Shown: positions 48,301 to 58,523 of the stretch, one piece after another
How positions within the stretch are numbered: the stretch's first letter is position 1
How the letters are laid out: every line of letters starts with the position of its first letter
Assembly (NCBI GenBank): GCA_950295325.1
Contig: OX485803.1
Coordinates: forward strand, 58,669,554-58,729,553
Length of the DNA: 60,000 nt
Direction: 5' to 3'
Origin: Polytrichum commune
Taxonomy: Eukaryota; Streptophyta; Polytrichopsida; Polytrichales; Polytrichaceae
Made by a program: the position numbers and the translations under genes
The notes under the pieces: generated by a model
Databases searched by the model: none
Told to the model about the DNA's origin: nothing
Seen by the model: only the letters and a program-made list of their open reading frames with translations

Positions 48301-50157
48301 ACTTCTCAAAGCTATACTAATGCATACCCCTTCAAACTTGTCATTGCAATCATAGTGGTTGCTTGGCGACAAATATGTAAACCTTCTGAATTATTGATTC
48401 ATCTGCAGTAGAGTGTCATTGAATCCTTTGCAGTAAATTACGGCATCCACTCATTGAATAGAGGCTTGCAATATGGATGAGGAGGGTGTGATTCTTATCT
48501 GCTCCAGTTCATGAAATGTTATAGGAATCATTAGTTCCTCAGGTTGCACGCAAAGTAGACTTGTCAAATACACAAGCAATGATGTTTCTTTTCTGTTTGC
48601 TCCCTTTGTCTATTAAGTTAGTTTGAAAAGCCTGTCGCCTCTGACATGACTGACATTTTATCACGAGAAAGAGAGAGAGAGAGAGCCTGAACACGTCATC
48701 TTGAATTGTGCAGTACTCAGACACTGGAACAGGGACCCAGAGGCTTCATACGAGTCATGTACGCTTCTTGACCTGGTCCCCTCATAAAAATTCACTTCTA
48801 GATGATTCTATATTTCCTGTTCTGTATGCACTCAAATTATTCAGAAAGTCAGATGCCTCAACGAAAGAATGAAGTGCGAAGGCAGCACTTGACTCTGAAG
48901 CATGCCAGTGTTTGTAGCAATATCAATGTGTGTTTTCTTCTTTGGCATGTTCCCTAGAGTTTCTAAAAATGCTTTTGGAGATGTGAATTTCAGCACTTAA
49001 TGCACTGACTTGTTTCAATTGTGACCGACTTTGGCAGGGATGAGAGCACGCCCGTGTCTGTGGTGAAAAAGTACATAGCGAAGAAGCTGGGACTTGCAGA
49101 TGACTCACAGGTACTGGCAAACGAGTAATCCAAAACTCATGAGTACAAACCCATAAGGGCACTCTCATCATAAATGTGGTTGAAGTAGCTCATTTATTGC
49201 AGGGATTACTTGGAGGCGAGTGCTGGGGAAGTAAGAGTCCATTGTTTCTACGACAAGCAAGTGCAACCAGGAAACAAGAAAATGGCATTCAGATTCCAGG
49301 ACCATACCCTAACTTGAATAACATTGGCACTGTCACTAATAATGTTGTTGTTGCTGTTACAAACAAGTAATCCAACGCCCATAAGTACTTCCATTTATGC
49401 CAAACACTCTCACCATAAATGTGAGTGAAGTAGCTCATCCATTGCAGTCATTACATATCTGTTACTCGGAGGCAAATGCTGATCTTAGGAAGGAAGAAAT
49501 TGTTTTTCCTGCACTCAGGAGGAAGAACATGACATTCAAAATCCAGGACCATAGCCTAACTTGTAGTTAGGCACTGTCACTAAGAATATTGTTGTTGCTG
49601 TTACATACTAGTAATCCTAAACCCATAGGTACATCCATATATGCTAAACACTCTCATCATAAATGTGGTTGACGTAGCTCATCCATTGCAGAGGACTACA
49701 CATCTCTTACAGGGGATTACACATCTGTTACTTGGAGGCAAGCGCTGATGTCAGGAAGAGATTGTTTTCACGAAAAACAAGTGCATACAAAAAAAAAAAT
49801 GTGAATCCGGATCACAAACTAACTTGAATTTTTGGCACTATGATGTTTGTGTTGCAGGTAAGTATATCATGTAATGACCAAGAAGTGCAGCCCAGTCTGT
49901 CACTACAGCTTGTTCGAGACCAACTTTGGCAAGCAGGAAGTACCCCACCTCGAATATCGCCAACGCAAGCCACCTCTTCAAATGCACAAGACATGGACAC
50001 ACTCGCAAGACAAGGCTACGCCCGAGAAAATTCAGATGGCTCTTTTTCATCTCCCAAGGATGTGGTCATGGTGCTCACATACAGAACAACATCATCACAA
50101 CAACATCAACCACCACCACCACCACCACGGTCACCCTCACCACCGGCCCCTAATTAG
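45353..50157 (+). CDS. RAWUL-domain nuclear regulator, LAX PANICLE2/DRIP-like (four exons)
   Basis: Splice model: 45353-47263, 48041-48246, 49038-49110, 49858-50157; phases agree and every junction is GT-AG. It gives 829 residues. A long low-complexity N-terminal part (Ser, Pro, Gln, Gly rich) contains EDWLQLGLGG (residues 283-292), an LxLxL EAR-type motif that in plants recruits TOPLESS-family co-repressors. The C-terminal domain starts GLWFRLQP (696-703), continues TPVSVVKKYIAKKLGL, ISCNDQEVQPSLSLQLVRDQ and ends DVVMVLTYRT (798-807). This is the RAWUL ubiquitin-like fold of LAX2 and DRIP proteins, split by two introns. A Gln/Pro tail follows. No RING is seen, so LAX2-like fits better than an E3 ligase. 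LAX2 of rice acts in axillary meristem formation; the function here is inferred. The frame stays open upstream to 45122 without ATG, so an upstream exon could supply the true start. Confidence 0.8.
47264..48040 (+). other. intron 1 of the RAWUL gene
   Basis: Donor AAG/GTATGC and acceptor TGTTTTGTAG/GATC. Phase 0. AT-rich compared with the exons; no nested gene seen. Confidence 0.8.
48247..49037 (+). other. intron 2 of the RAWUL gene
   Basis: Donor GATCT/GTATGC and acceptor TTTGGCAG/GGATGAG. It splits a Leu codon, and the joined reading gives QPGDLDESTPVS. A (GA)n run lies at about 48668-48685. The intron interrupts the RAWUL domain after its first strand. Confidence 0.8.
49111..49857 (+). 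other. intron 3 of the RAWUL gene
   Basis: Donor TCACAG/GTACTG and acceptor GTGTTGCAG/GTAAGT, phase 0. Almost the whole intron is made of a three-copy tandem repeat (see the separate entry). Confidence 0.8.
49125..49857. repeat. three tandem copies of a unit of about 243 bp filling intron 3
   Basis: Units start at GTAATCC at 49125, 49367 and 49611 (spacing 242 and 244 bp). Each contains, in order, CTCATCATAAATGTG (or CTCACCATAAATGTG), GTAGCTCAT, a TTGCAG, a GGAGGC, a GATTCCAGGACCATA-like phrase in the first two, TAACTTG, GGCACTGTCACTAA and a GTTGTTGTTGCTGTTAC end. The third unit differs more at its 3' end, where it becomes the real acceptor, and carries a small extra duplication near 49690-49730. 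Each unit includes an ATTGCAG that could act as a cryptic 3' splice site (49201-49202, 49446-49447, 49690-49691). Confidence 0.85.
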
Positions 50158-50950
50158 CCCATTCATTTGTAGTTGCAAACTAGTTTCTTCGTCACAAAAA
50201 GATCATTGGAAAAACAACTAGTCAGCAGGCCGGTGGATTTGAAGCTCAGAAGATGTCGATCTGCTCATGATGCCCAGTTGGTGTATTTTTTTTTATATAT
50301 TTTTTCCTTCTGAATTTTGTACTCATAGAATTGAGTCTTACATTTTCCCCCCAACCATAAGCGTGCAGGAGGTGGATACCCTTACTGAGAGGACTTATTC
50401 AAGCAACTTGCAGGACACTTACCCATTCAGTCTCAAAAAAGTTCCTCTTGCTAAGGGTAAGTGGTCATGTAATTCACTGTCACCTGGGTGATGGCCCAGC
50501 CACCTAGCCTTGCAAAACTTGATGCAATTATTGCCATCTGTTCTTGCATCTACTCAAATTTAAAAATTAGTGCTCTCCCTGGAGAGTGTAAACAGAAGCA
50601 TCTGCGTTCAGTGTCAGCAGCTAGATCCTTCAGGTTTGAGATGATGAGAAATCAATTTGGACTCAGGATGACCATTAAATTTTTTCCACCCCCCGTGGAA
50701 GACACTGACTTCTGCCTCGCCAAGTTATGTTATCATGTATTGTGGATTATACTAGGACATGTTGTTCACTCCTAGATTTCTTCACAGTTTTGCTCTTCAC
50801 TTGTATCTCCTATTTAGATGCGCTTCCATCCAGCTACACTGAGTCTATAATTTTAGGTAGTGTGGATCAGTGTGCTTAATATGAGAGATTTTGTAATTTG
50901 CTGTGTGTAAACTCTTTGGTATACATCATCATTATATGTATTCTCTTGTT
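50158..50950 (+). terminator. probable 3' untranslated region and polyadenylation zone
   Basis: The stop TAG is followed by several hundred bases without a recognisable protein. T/G-rich sequence with TTTTGTAATTTG near 50890 and TATGTATTC near 50934 resembles plant far-upstream and near-upstream polyadenylation elements. The exact end cannot be set from sequence. The frame at 50488-50775 is open for 95 codons but shows no domain. Confidence 0.35.
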
Positions 50951-51131
50951 GTCACACAAGGATTTAATTTAATTTAGTCACACTAAATCACATGCTCATT
51001 ATTGTAGTTTGTGACCTTGATGTCATCGGCTGCTTTCATCATGCCTCAATAGCTCCTCAGTAGGTTGTGACATTGCTCTGTGTTTCATCCTTGAAATTGA
51101 CCTGGTAACATAGATGATTAGATTGTGAGGT

Positions 51132-51355
51132 CTACACTAGGTATGATATTTTGTGTCACTTACTATTTGTAGTCACACATGCCTATGTCTTTTTCCTATT
51201 AATATAGTTTAAAAACCAAGTTAAGATGTTAGAGCTCTAAAATGTCCAAACAACTAATTAGACATCTTCTTGTAAAAAATGAGATTTACAGTAAGTAATT
51301 ACAACATTGTGTAATTTCAAATAGGAAGTGACATTGAATATCATATTTAGTGTAG
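51132..51355. mobile_element. MITE family E, copy 2
   Basis: A 224-bp element with ends CTACACTAGGTATGATATTT and (reversed) CTACACTAAATATGATATTC. Inverted similarity continues through GTCACTTACTATTTG / GTCACTTCCTATTTG for about 45 bp. The interior phrase ATGTCCAAACAACTAATTAGAC is shared with the other copies. It is non-coding and lies just downstream of the RAWUL gene's 3' end. Confidence 0.7.
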
Positions 51356-52565
51356 TATATATTCCTACACCTTCTTAGGTATTAGAACAATAAAGTATGG
51401 AGTTAACAATTGAAATGGTCCCACTTACAACCACTTATGGCAACTTCAGTGATGACTAGTTAGGCTTATGTCAACTACATGTAGTCCATCAACAAACCAA
51501 GTGTGTCCGAAACTGGGGCATTTGCACTCCTTGACAATATTATGCAACTGTATGAAACAAATTTAGAATTTAAGGATTTTAGTAAGTCTTCACAACATCA
51601 AAAACAAAAAATATTGTCACTTTGACTAAGTGTTAGTACGGCCATTTGTATCAATACATTGGTTTCCTACTCATTGGAAAGCAACCTTTGAAGTTGAGAT
51701 GGTAGAGCACCATGTGCAAGCATAGTAAAGTGGAGAGCTCTTGATCCTTGCAAAGGTTTAAGCGAAAGCGATTCAAAACTATGTACTAACTCTGAAATTG
51801 TGTAAAAACATTTATCAAACCCTTTTAAATATATACCAAGTCACAAAGCCAAGTGATTCTTGTTGACCAAAAAAATTCAAAAAAAGTAACCATCTTTTAG
51901 TCAACTGTGCAAGTGATGTGCATGTAGGTGATATGAACAAGTAATTTTGTAAAATTTGTTGTGAAATAGGATAAAGTAACATCAAATTGATGATTTTCTA
52001 CATGGTTTTTCTGATGATGCCCTCAAGTTTATAATGAATTCTCATATTAAAAAATTTACATCCGAAACTAGATGTAGCCACTTTCTTTTGAACATTAACT
52101 ATCATGCTAATTTTCAAAGATCTCATATTGATATTCTATATTTGAGCACTTAACACTTCAAAAAAGGGCACCATGAAAAAATCCCACTTTAAAAAACAAT
52201 ATGCTACCGCTTTTAAGCATTTGACCAAGATATTTATGGTTGTATACTGGAGCATTTTTATGATCCACTTTACCATGCTTGTGCAAAGGTTTGCCATGAA
52301 TGCAAAGGTTAATAGTTGATGTTTTGGTGTTCTAATGGTAATTGGAAATGGAATGGAAATGCAGATGTTTGACATTGATTCACAAGCTTCTTGGTGGTAC
52401 TACAAAGTCATGCCACAATGCCCATCAATTAGACAGGTAGTAGCCAGATCAGTGAGATCAGAAACATGATGTGCATCTTCAATTTGAAGATCTTGGTGTA
52501 TAGGTTACATACAATAGAGCACCACCACAAGCAAAGATAATCATGCGCTTTGATATCTATAGCAC

Positions 52566-52831
52566 CTACTTGGTGTATACCCAATTTATAAGCAATTTTC
52601 ACTATCCCATTTAGTGTATGTTTCTATTTGGAGTTACGAGTGCTATAACTATCTAATGAGATTGTAACATTTTACCACGCAAAGTCATTTGTGTTTTACA
52701 ATGTCCGAACAATCTATTGAACTTTTGTTCATAAAATTAACCTCTTGAGTAAGACATTATTGCATTGCGTAATTTCAAATAATAATACCCACTAAATGGA
52801 ATAACCAATGTAGTAGTTTGTATTGCATTGG
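52566..52831. mobile_element. MITE family E, copy 3
   Basis: Contains CCCATTTAGTGTATGTTTC then TATTTGGAGTTAC on the left, and GTAATTTCAAATAATAATAC then CCACTAAATGG on the right. These are inverted versions of each other, with ATGTCCGAACAATCTATTGAAC in the middle, as in the other two copies. More diverged than copy 2; outer ends approximate. Confidence 0.55.
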
Positions 52832-53724
52832 TGTATTGAGTCAATGTTTGAGCCAAGCAAATGAAAATAAAACGAACTTCAACAGTTTAACTACCAACAT
52901 GATTAAGTGTCCTTTCTTTCTAGAGTTTGTCGAATGAGTTTAATCCATTTGAGTCAACTCCTAAAAATACTGCATACTTGTAGATAGGAGGGCTCTGTAA
53001 CTAATTAAACATTGGGTCGAAAGGGTTTGTGTTGGAGGGATGTTTAATTTAGGGGGCTCGATTTATAAGTGGCTTAAGGGTTCCTAGAGGTGTAAGACAG
53101 TGCCAAGGGGGAGGCAGGGGGGGGGTGTTAGGACATTCATGTGGGAGTGGAGAAATAGACACGCTAAGATTGCGTGTATAAGCATGGGAATGCCCCAACC
53201 TAGTGCAAACTCATACTTAATATGAGTCTACACTAGTTTGGGACACTCCCAGACTTATATTCTCAAGACCCACATGAATGGACGCAAAGTGCTTAATAAT
53301 GTTATCACACATTCCAATTAAGTAGTTTTGAGCCCTAGATATTCAAGTGAAATTTTGAGTTTTGATTCTTGTCCAAACTTCTAGAACAACATTGAATTCC
53401 ATGTTGCCTCCAATCAATGTAACAGACTGTAACGGAATGCACCTCGTTGACTTGCAAACAAATGAGATTTGTAAATAATGAATCGACTTACTACATAAAT
53501 TTCAACCCTTTACAGAGATACTTTGTAAACTTTAAAATACAGCATTTGAATGTCACTCCGCATCACTTGCATATCAACCAGTGATAGGGGTTTATAATCG
53601 CATATGAGGATACGTACCTGTGCGAGGGTATATTAAAATTATAGTGGGTCATAATAATAGGTGGAAAAGGTGTAGTTGGAAATGATTATAATTTTGTTTA
53701 GTAAGTTGCTTGAGATAAGTTAAC
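52832..53724. other. AT-rich intergenic sequence
   Basis: No gene recognised. A nine-G run lies at 53117-53125 in a G-rich patch (53080-53130). Confidence 0.45.
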
Positions 53725-54148
53725 CACTACACTAAAAAGGATATTTAGTGTTTGATACACTAAATACGAACGCATACACTGAATGTCAATAATCCTATGA
53801 AAGTAAGTAACTTTAAATGTAAACTCAAACACTAAATATCAACTATGGTCATATGTGGAAGTTACATGTTTGAATTTAGTGTTAATAAGGACATGAAATA
53901 AAAATAACAATGATAAAAGGAATGAGATCGGCGAGCAGGAAGGTGAGGTTTCAACCCTGAAATCACAAGCCCAATGAAATCCATGCTTCACAAGAAGGGA
54001 GGTGGCAGTAGGGAAGGCATCGGCGCATTTATGTCTAACTCTAATTGTCAAGGAATTGAAAATTAGTTTGGAGCAAGGTAGGGTGGTAGCAACATTAAAG
54101 ATAATCAAATACTAAATATCCTTTTTGGTGTACTTGTCTTATGTAGTG
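53725..54148. mobile_element. CACTA-like non-autonomous element
   Basis: Left end CACTACACTAAAAAGG then ATATTTAGTGTTTGAT; right end, reversed, CACTACATAAGACAAGTACACC then AAAAAGGATATTTAGTATTTGAT. The two match closely once a gap of about 14 bp in the left end is allowed. Termini beginning CACTA are the signature of the En/Spm (CACTA) superfamily. The expected 3-bp target duplication is not visible (AAC against GTA), so the assignment is tentative. No transposase; the interior has a minus-strand frame of 89 codons without known motifs. Confidence 0.5.
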
Positions 54149-54599
54149 GTACTGCCATGTACTCTCATTGTCACCAAGGATCATTGATTCTGTACCTATG
54201 CAACTAAATATACTAAGAAACGTACATGAGTCTATCTAGAATCTATGTTTATTAAGAAAAAATATCTTTAACTTAAAGTTTCTTAAGCATCTAGTGGACA
54301 CACCACAAAACTTGCAAAAAAACATAATCCGTAAAAAATTATTGAAGAAATTTGAAAGCAATTCTCAACCAAGCCCTTAAATTTCTTCGAGCTCTCCACA
54401 TAGCACATTTGATCTTAAGGGACATCGCTACCTCCATGCCACACCAACAACAAAACATCAAAATTGCATCCCCACTCTAGTGTCCAAAATAGTACCCACA
54501 AGGTTGCGAAAACAAACCTACAATACTAAAAAAAAGGTTTAAACTCCACAAGTAAACTCTATCTTGAATGGACCAATGACAAATGATGACAAGGGATGA

Positions 54600-55030
54600 T
54601 GATCGAATGAATAAAAAATGAATAAAAAATGGATGAAACTAGCACTATCATCTTTTTGTTGAAGCTACGTATAAACTTTAGGACTCCTTTGTATGCATCT
54701 ACCTCTAATAAAAAGTCTAAATGAATTTATTTTTATCTATACACACTAGAGAAATTACAGTATCTCACTCTTATGCACATTATGTACGTTGATATCTCAA
54801 ACATTAATACCTCATTTTACACTCACGTTAGTCCATATGTGGAATAAAGAATTGGCCCATCCCCCTCCCCAATAGCCTTGGGCATTGAGGGCTCTTCTTA
54901 AACGAACACATTTAGTTTTCGGCTGAAAACATGTTATTTGACTTTGATGTGGACCAAGAAAGTCGTCATGCTTTGATGAACAAATTAAGCCAAAGTTGCC
55001 GACATTGGGGTATAATAATATGAACATTAT
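54600..55030. repeat. dispersed repeat family C, copy 2
   Basis: Second copy of the repeat at 30150-30540, same orientation. The best-preserved block is AACTTTAGGACTCC ... GCATCTACCTCT and CACTCACGTTAGTCCATATGT. Similarity fades after about 54850. Confidence 0.5.
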
Positions 55031-56274
55031 TCTCTTGTAGAGTATTAAGGATTGCTATCATTGACTTCACCTCCTTTGATCTTTCAGTGACCAATCAATG
55101 CGTGCCACATAGGAATCCTCATGGATGCTAGGAGGACCACGTGTCTTGTTTGGGCATGCATCCAATAGAAATGTGGATTATAATTCAACAAGTTCTTTTT
55201 GGACACATCTCATATGATTGGAATAGTCCAACTTTGGCCATGTCATGCGGTGCAAAGATGAGATCATAGTTGATTTCCGGAGACGTATCTTATGTGTTCC
55301 AAAGCTTATCATTGTTATTATGACATCCATTCTAAGTGGATGAAAAAAACCGCCCGAGCCGGAAATGAGTATCTTACTCAATATAGAAATTGATGTTCAG
55401 CTTAGTCAAAGTCGTGTAACATGCTTCTTGAGACTTGAAAGGTTGAAAACATTAGTGTTCATATTTACCTCGTATAGCAGCTTGGAAGGCGCGAAGCAAC
55501 TCTCCACTTTCATTTTTGCTAAAAGAAAAGCAAAAAGAATATCTCCAACTTGGCCTGCATCATTGTATGCATACCATACAAGTTGATAAGGTATATTGGC
55601 CTTGAATGGTTCATCTCCTCATTGGACACCTATATTTGAGTGGTATATGAATGAGACGTGTAGTCAAAGACAAACACCCAGAAATTTAGATTATATAACA
55701 TTACTCAGCAGAGTAAGGATCTTCTTAGTCATCATGTTGACACTATAGTATGGAGTATAAAAACTTACAAGTTGTTGTGATTATAAGGCGGAGGCGTGCA
55801 TAGTCGACCAAGTCCATTTAACTGCTCACTAGGGCACTTGTAATGTTGATATGGATGAGATTTGTATTTGTTTAGGTCAACGAACTTTAGGGTTTATGTG
55901 GTTACGGCCTATAAAGGGCAGCTTGTGATTGATTACCCTCATAAGAGTTTTGACAACTATTGTCTATATTGTCAAAACCTATAGATTGACAGTGTGTTCT
56001 AGTGAACTTTACTGCTTCAAAATTTGTAACAATATCCATATTCATGAATTTTATTTTAAGAAAATTGCATTCCTCTTAAGATTTTTTTCTCTTTGCAAAA
56101 AATATAGTCCCCCACCATGACTCCTCCTAAAAAGATGCACACTCTCTTATTTTATCGATCATAGATGCCTCAACCTTACTCTTAGTATTATGTGGCCCAC
56201 TCATTTGAAGGCTATGTGTTGACAAATGTTATGTAGACTAGGTGGAGTTGGACATACCTACAAGATTAGCGGAC
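55031..56274. other. intergenic sequence with a fragment of repeat family D
   Basis: The phrase ACACCTATATTTGAGTGGTAT (about 55626-55646) recurs at about 31523-31543, indicating a short third copy of family D. No gene recognised. Confidence 0.4.
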
Positions 56275-56490
56275 CTAATTTGATTACTCAACTTTAAAAG
56301 ATACCTTTATTTTAATGGTGTGTGGTTAAGTGTGGATCTAAGAAAGACACAAAAAAACATGTGTTCAATAAAGATTGGACAATGTGCTCAAAATTTGTTA
56401 ACCGTTTGGACTCAATAGTCAATGTAAGTGGGAGGGGGGGGGACCTATATGACCATTTATTTAAAATGGGGATCTTCACTCTGATATTGA
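56275..56490. repeat. dispersed repeat family D, copy 2
   Basis: Aligns with 31490-31700 in the same orientation (GATTACTCAACTTTAAAAGA against GGGTACTCATCTTAGCTGGG; then GGTGTGTGGTTAAG, CTAAGAAAG, CATGTGTTC, GATTGGACAATGTGCTCAAA, GGGGATCTTCACT). It contains a nine-G run at 56434-56442 where copy 1 has (CT)n, so both changed at a simple-sequence point. Confidence 0.5.
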
Positions 56491-57479
56491 ATAAGATATT
56501 CATAGGAGCTCCCAAATCAGGAGGAATATGATTATAGCTACGATTTGGATTTGGTATTGTAAGGTGCTTCATAATTCATCTTTTTTGATGTTGAACTAGA
56601 ATATCCATGTGGGCCTTGAGTGGGTCTTGACCAATTTAAGACTATCATTTGGTAAAATGTCAAAATTTGTAATTTAAAGTTGAAGCACATAGCACCTTGC
56701 AAAATTGAAACCACATCTCTTGCAAAATGTGAGCGTTTCACAACCTTTGAGAAGTAGGTGATGAGCTACAAGTGTATGTTTAAGGCCCGCTTACCTTATG
56801 ACACATGTAATAGTGCCGCATTGGTTGCAAGAAAAGAAAGGCAAACAAGGTGCTACGTATGTAAGGCTATGCCCATTAAATGAATTGATGATTGGTTGAA
56901 ATTTGTTTTGTTGTAGTCTGATCTTCTCGCCTATAGCTCCCCCTATACTTTTTTTTGGAAAATGGGAGTTAACTTAGGTTTTAGACAGCTTCATCTAGTA
57001 CCTTAAATGAATTTCTAGTTATCAAAGTTCATTTAGTTCATCCACATTAGTTATCTAGTTTCCACATTCATATCATCATTGGGGGCAAACTTATGGGCGA
57101 GGGAAAGGAAAGCCAAGAGCACTACTCTAGAGCAAAGCCAACAAACCCTAAGACATGGGCCTTGTTCCATAAATTGTCAATGTTTGATCTTGCATGTGTG
57201 TAACAATGTGGTGTTTGTATTAAAAGTCATCGTAGTACACACTACCACCAAATAGATCATTCTCAAGTACCTCACCTCTTCCTAGGGCGGCAAGCAAGCC
57301 GCATATGCTAAGTTCAAATTGCATTATCGCATATGAAACACGAAATCATGGGGGTTAGACACTTCATACCACGTATGCATGACTACATCAATTGCAATGG
57401 ACAAACACTCATCCAAGCCCTAATTATCATGAACAACTAGGAATCGTATATCAAGGACTCACCCAAACACATCTTAGTC
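56491..57479. other. intergenic sequence, nothing recognised
   Basis: AT-rich, short frames only. The last 120 bp become A/C-rich and may already belong to the LINE copy that follows. Confidence 0.4.
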
Positions 57480-58092
57480 AAATACGGAGGTTCACTAGTT
57501 GAAAACCCCACTTGAAGGATGGTGTAGCAACTCACTATGCACCGGCCTCACACAAGAATACAAAAAAAATCCACAAAATACCTCAACAAACTCTATATGT
57601 ATAGCATCACTACCTTAACATAAATATAAAATCCCGATCAAACAACCATAATCACCCCAAAGAATTTGGAAAAAATACAAACACACCCTCATGCTAAGCA
57701 AGAAGCCCTTTAATGAGCCAACTTTATATCCCCACCCCCTCCCTCCTTACCCCCACAACCATCACCCACACACCCCAACTATATAACCCCCACCAAAACA
57801 CACCAACCAAACCGACTACAATAACACACCTTGCACTCTAGGCATGAAGATCCAAAATAATCAATACCAACACCAAAAAATAAAATAACATTTAAATTTA
57901 TTTATTTATTTAAAAATGAGGTCCACAAACCATCAAAAGTCATTACCTATGCTAATGGCAAACCATCCAAACAAAAATCCTCAAATGGAGGAAAGAAATG
58001 TAGCTATTCAACCATGACAATATCTTGTTGGACCACAACCTTTGCTTAAACAATTCAACAACACAACCTATACAAAATGATATTTTCTTGCC
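57480..58092 (+). mobile_element. LINE fragment, second copy of the 18-kb family
   Basis: Aligns with about 18070-18620 in the same orientation. Shared blocks include CTCAACAAACTCTATATGTATAGCAT against CTTAACAAATTGTACATGTATAGCAT, CATCAAAA...ACCTATGC-AATGGCA and GACCACAA. Like the other copy it is A/C-rich on the coding strand and full of stops. It ends abruptly where copia integrase sequence begins, so the copia piece has either inserted into it or been joined to it by deletion. Confidence 0.65.
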
Positions 58093-58523
58093 TTGATTGA
58101 GGTGTCTACAAAATGGTCACATGTCTATTTTTTAGCTAGTAGAAATCTAGCCTTTCCTAGATTGTTAGCGCAAATCATACAACTTCGAGTTAGGTTCTCA
58201 GATCATCCGATCTAGTCTATACGCTTGGAAGGTGCAGGGGAATTTAAGTCTCAAACATTTAAAACATATTGTGAGTCAATTGGAATACAGTTAGAATACT
58301 CAATACCATATGTCCATGAGACAAATGGTCTAGCATAATCTTCTATTGAGAGATTACAGTTAATTGCTAGACCATTACTTATGAGATCCAATCTTCCTAC
58401 TTTAGCATGGGTTTACATTAAACTATATACAGAAACGTTGGTTCATTTAAGAGCCTCCTCATTGTAATCCATTACACCTACAAAAGTAGTGTCTGGACAA
58501 GTACCTAGCATAAAATACCTAAG
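58093..58523 (+). pseudogene. Ty1/copia integrase core, inactivated
   Basis: Reading from 58093 gives LIEVSTKWSHVYFLASRNLA, then IRLEGAGEF, then YVHETNGLA followed by a stop, then ERLQLIARPLLMRSNLP: the order of the copia integrase catalytic core. The three positions of the D-D-E triad are all altered. The first Asp (LIDxSTRW in relatives) is Glu, the second (RLDNAGEF in relatives) is Glu, and the Glu after NGLA is TAA. Other stops lie at 58213 and about 58464. The zinc-binding N-terminus, gag and protease are missing upstream. Confidence 0.8.

Noticed and set aside
49874-50221. His-rich 115-codon frame overlapping the last exon
   Set aside because: A shadow: the CAC/CCA repeat reads as His in this frame but Pro in the true frame, which preserves the RAWUL motif and the splice phase.
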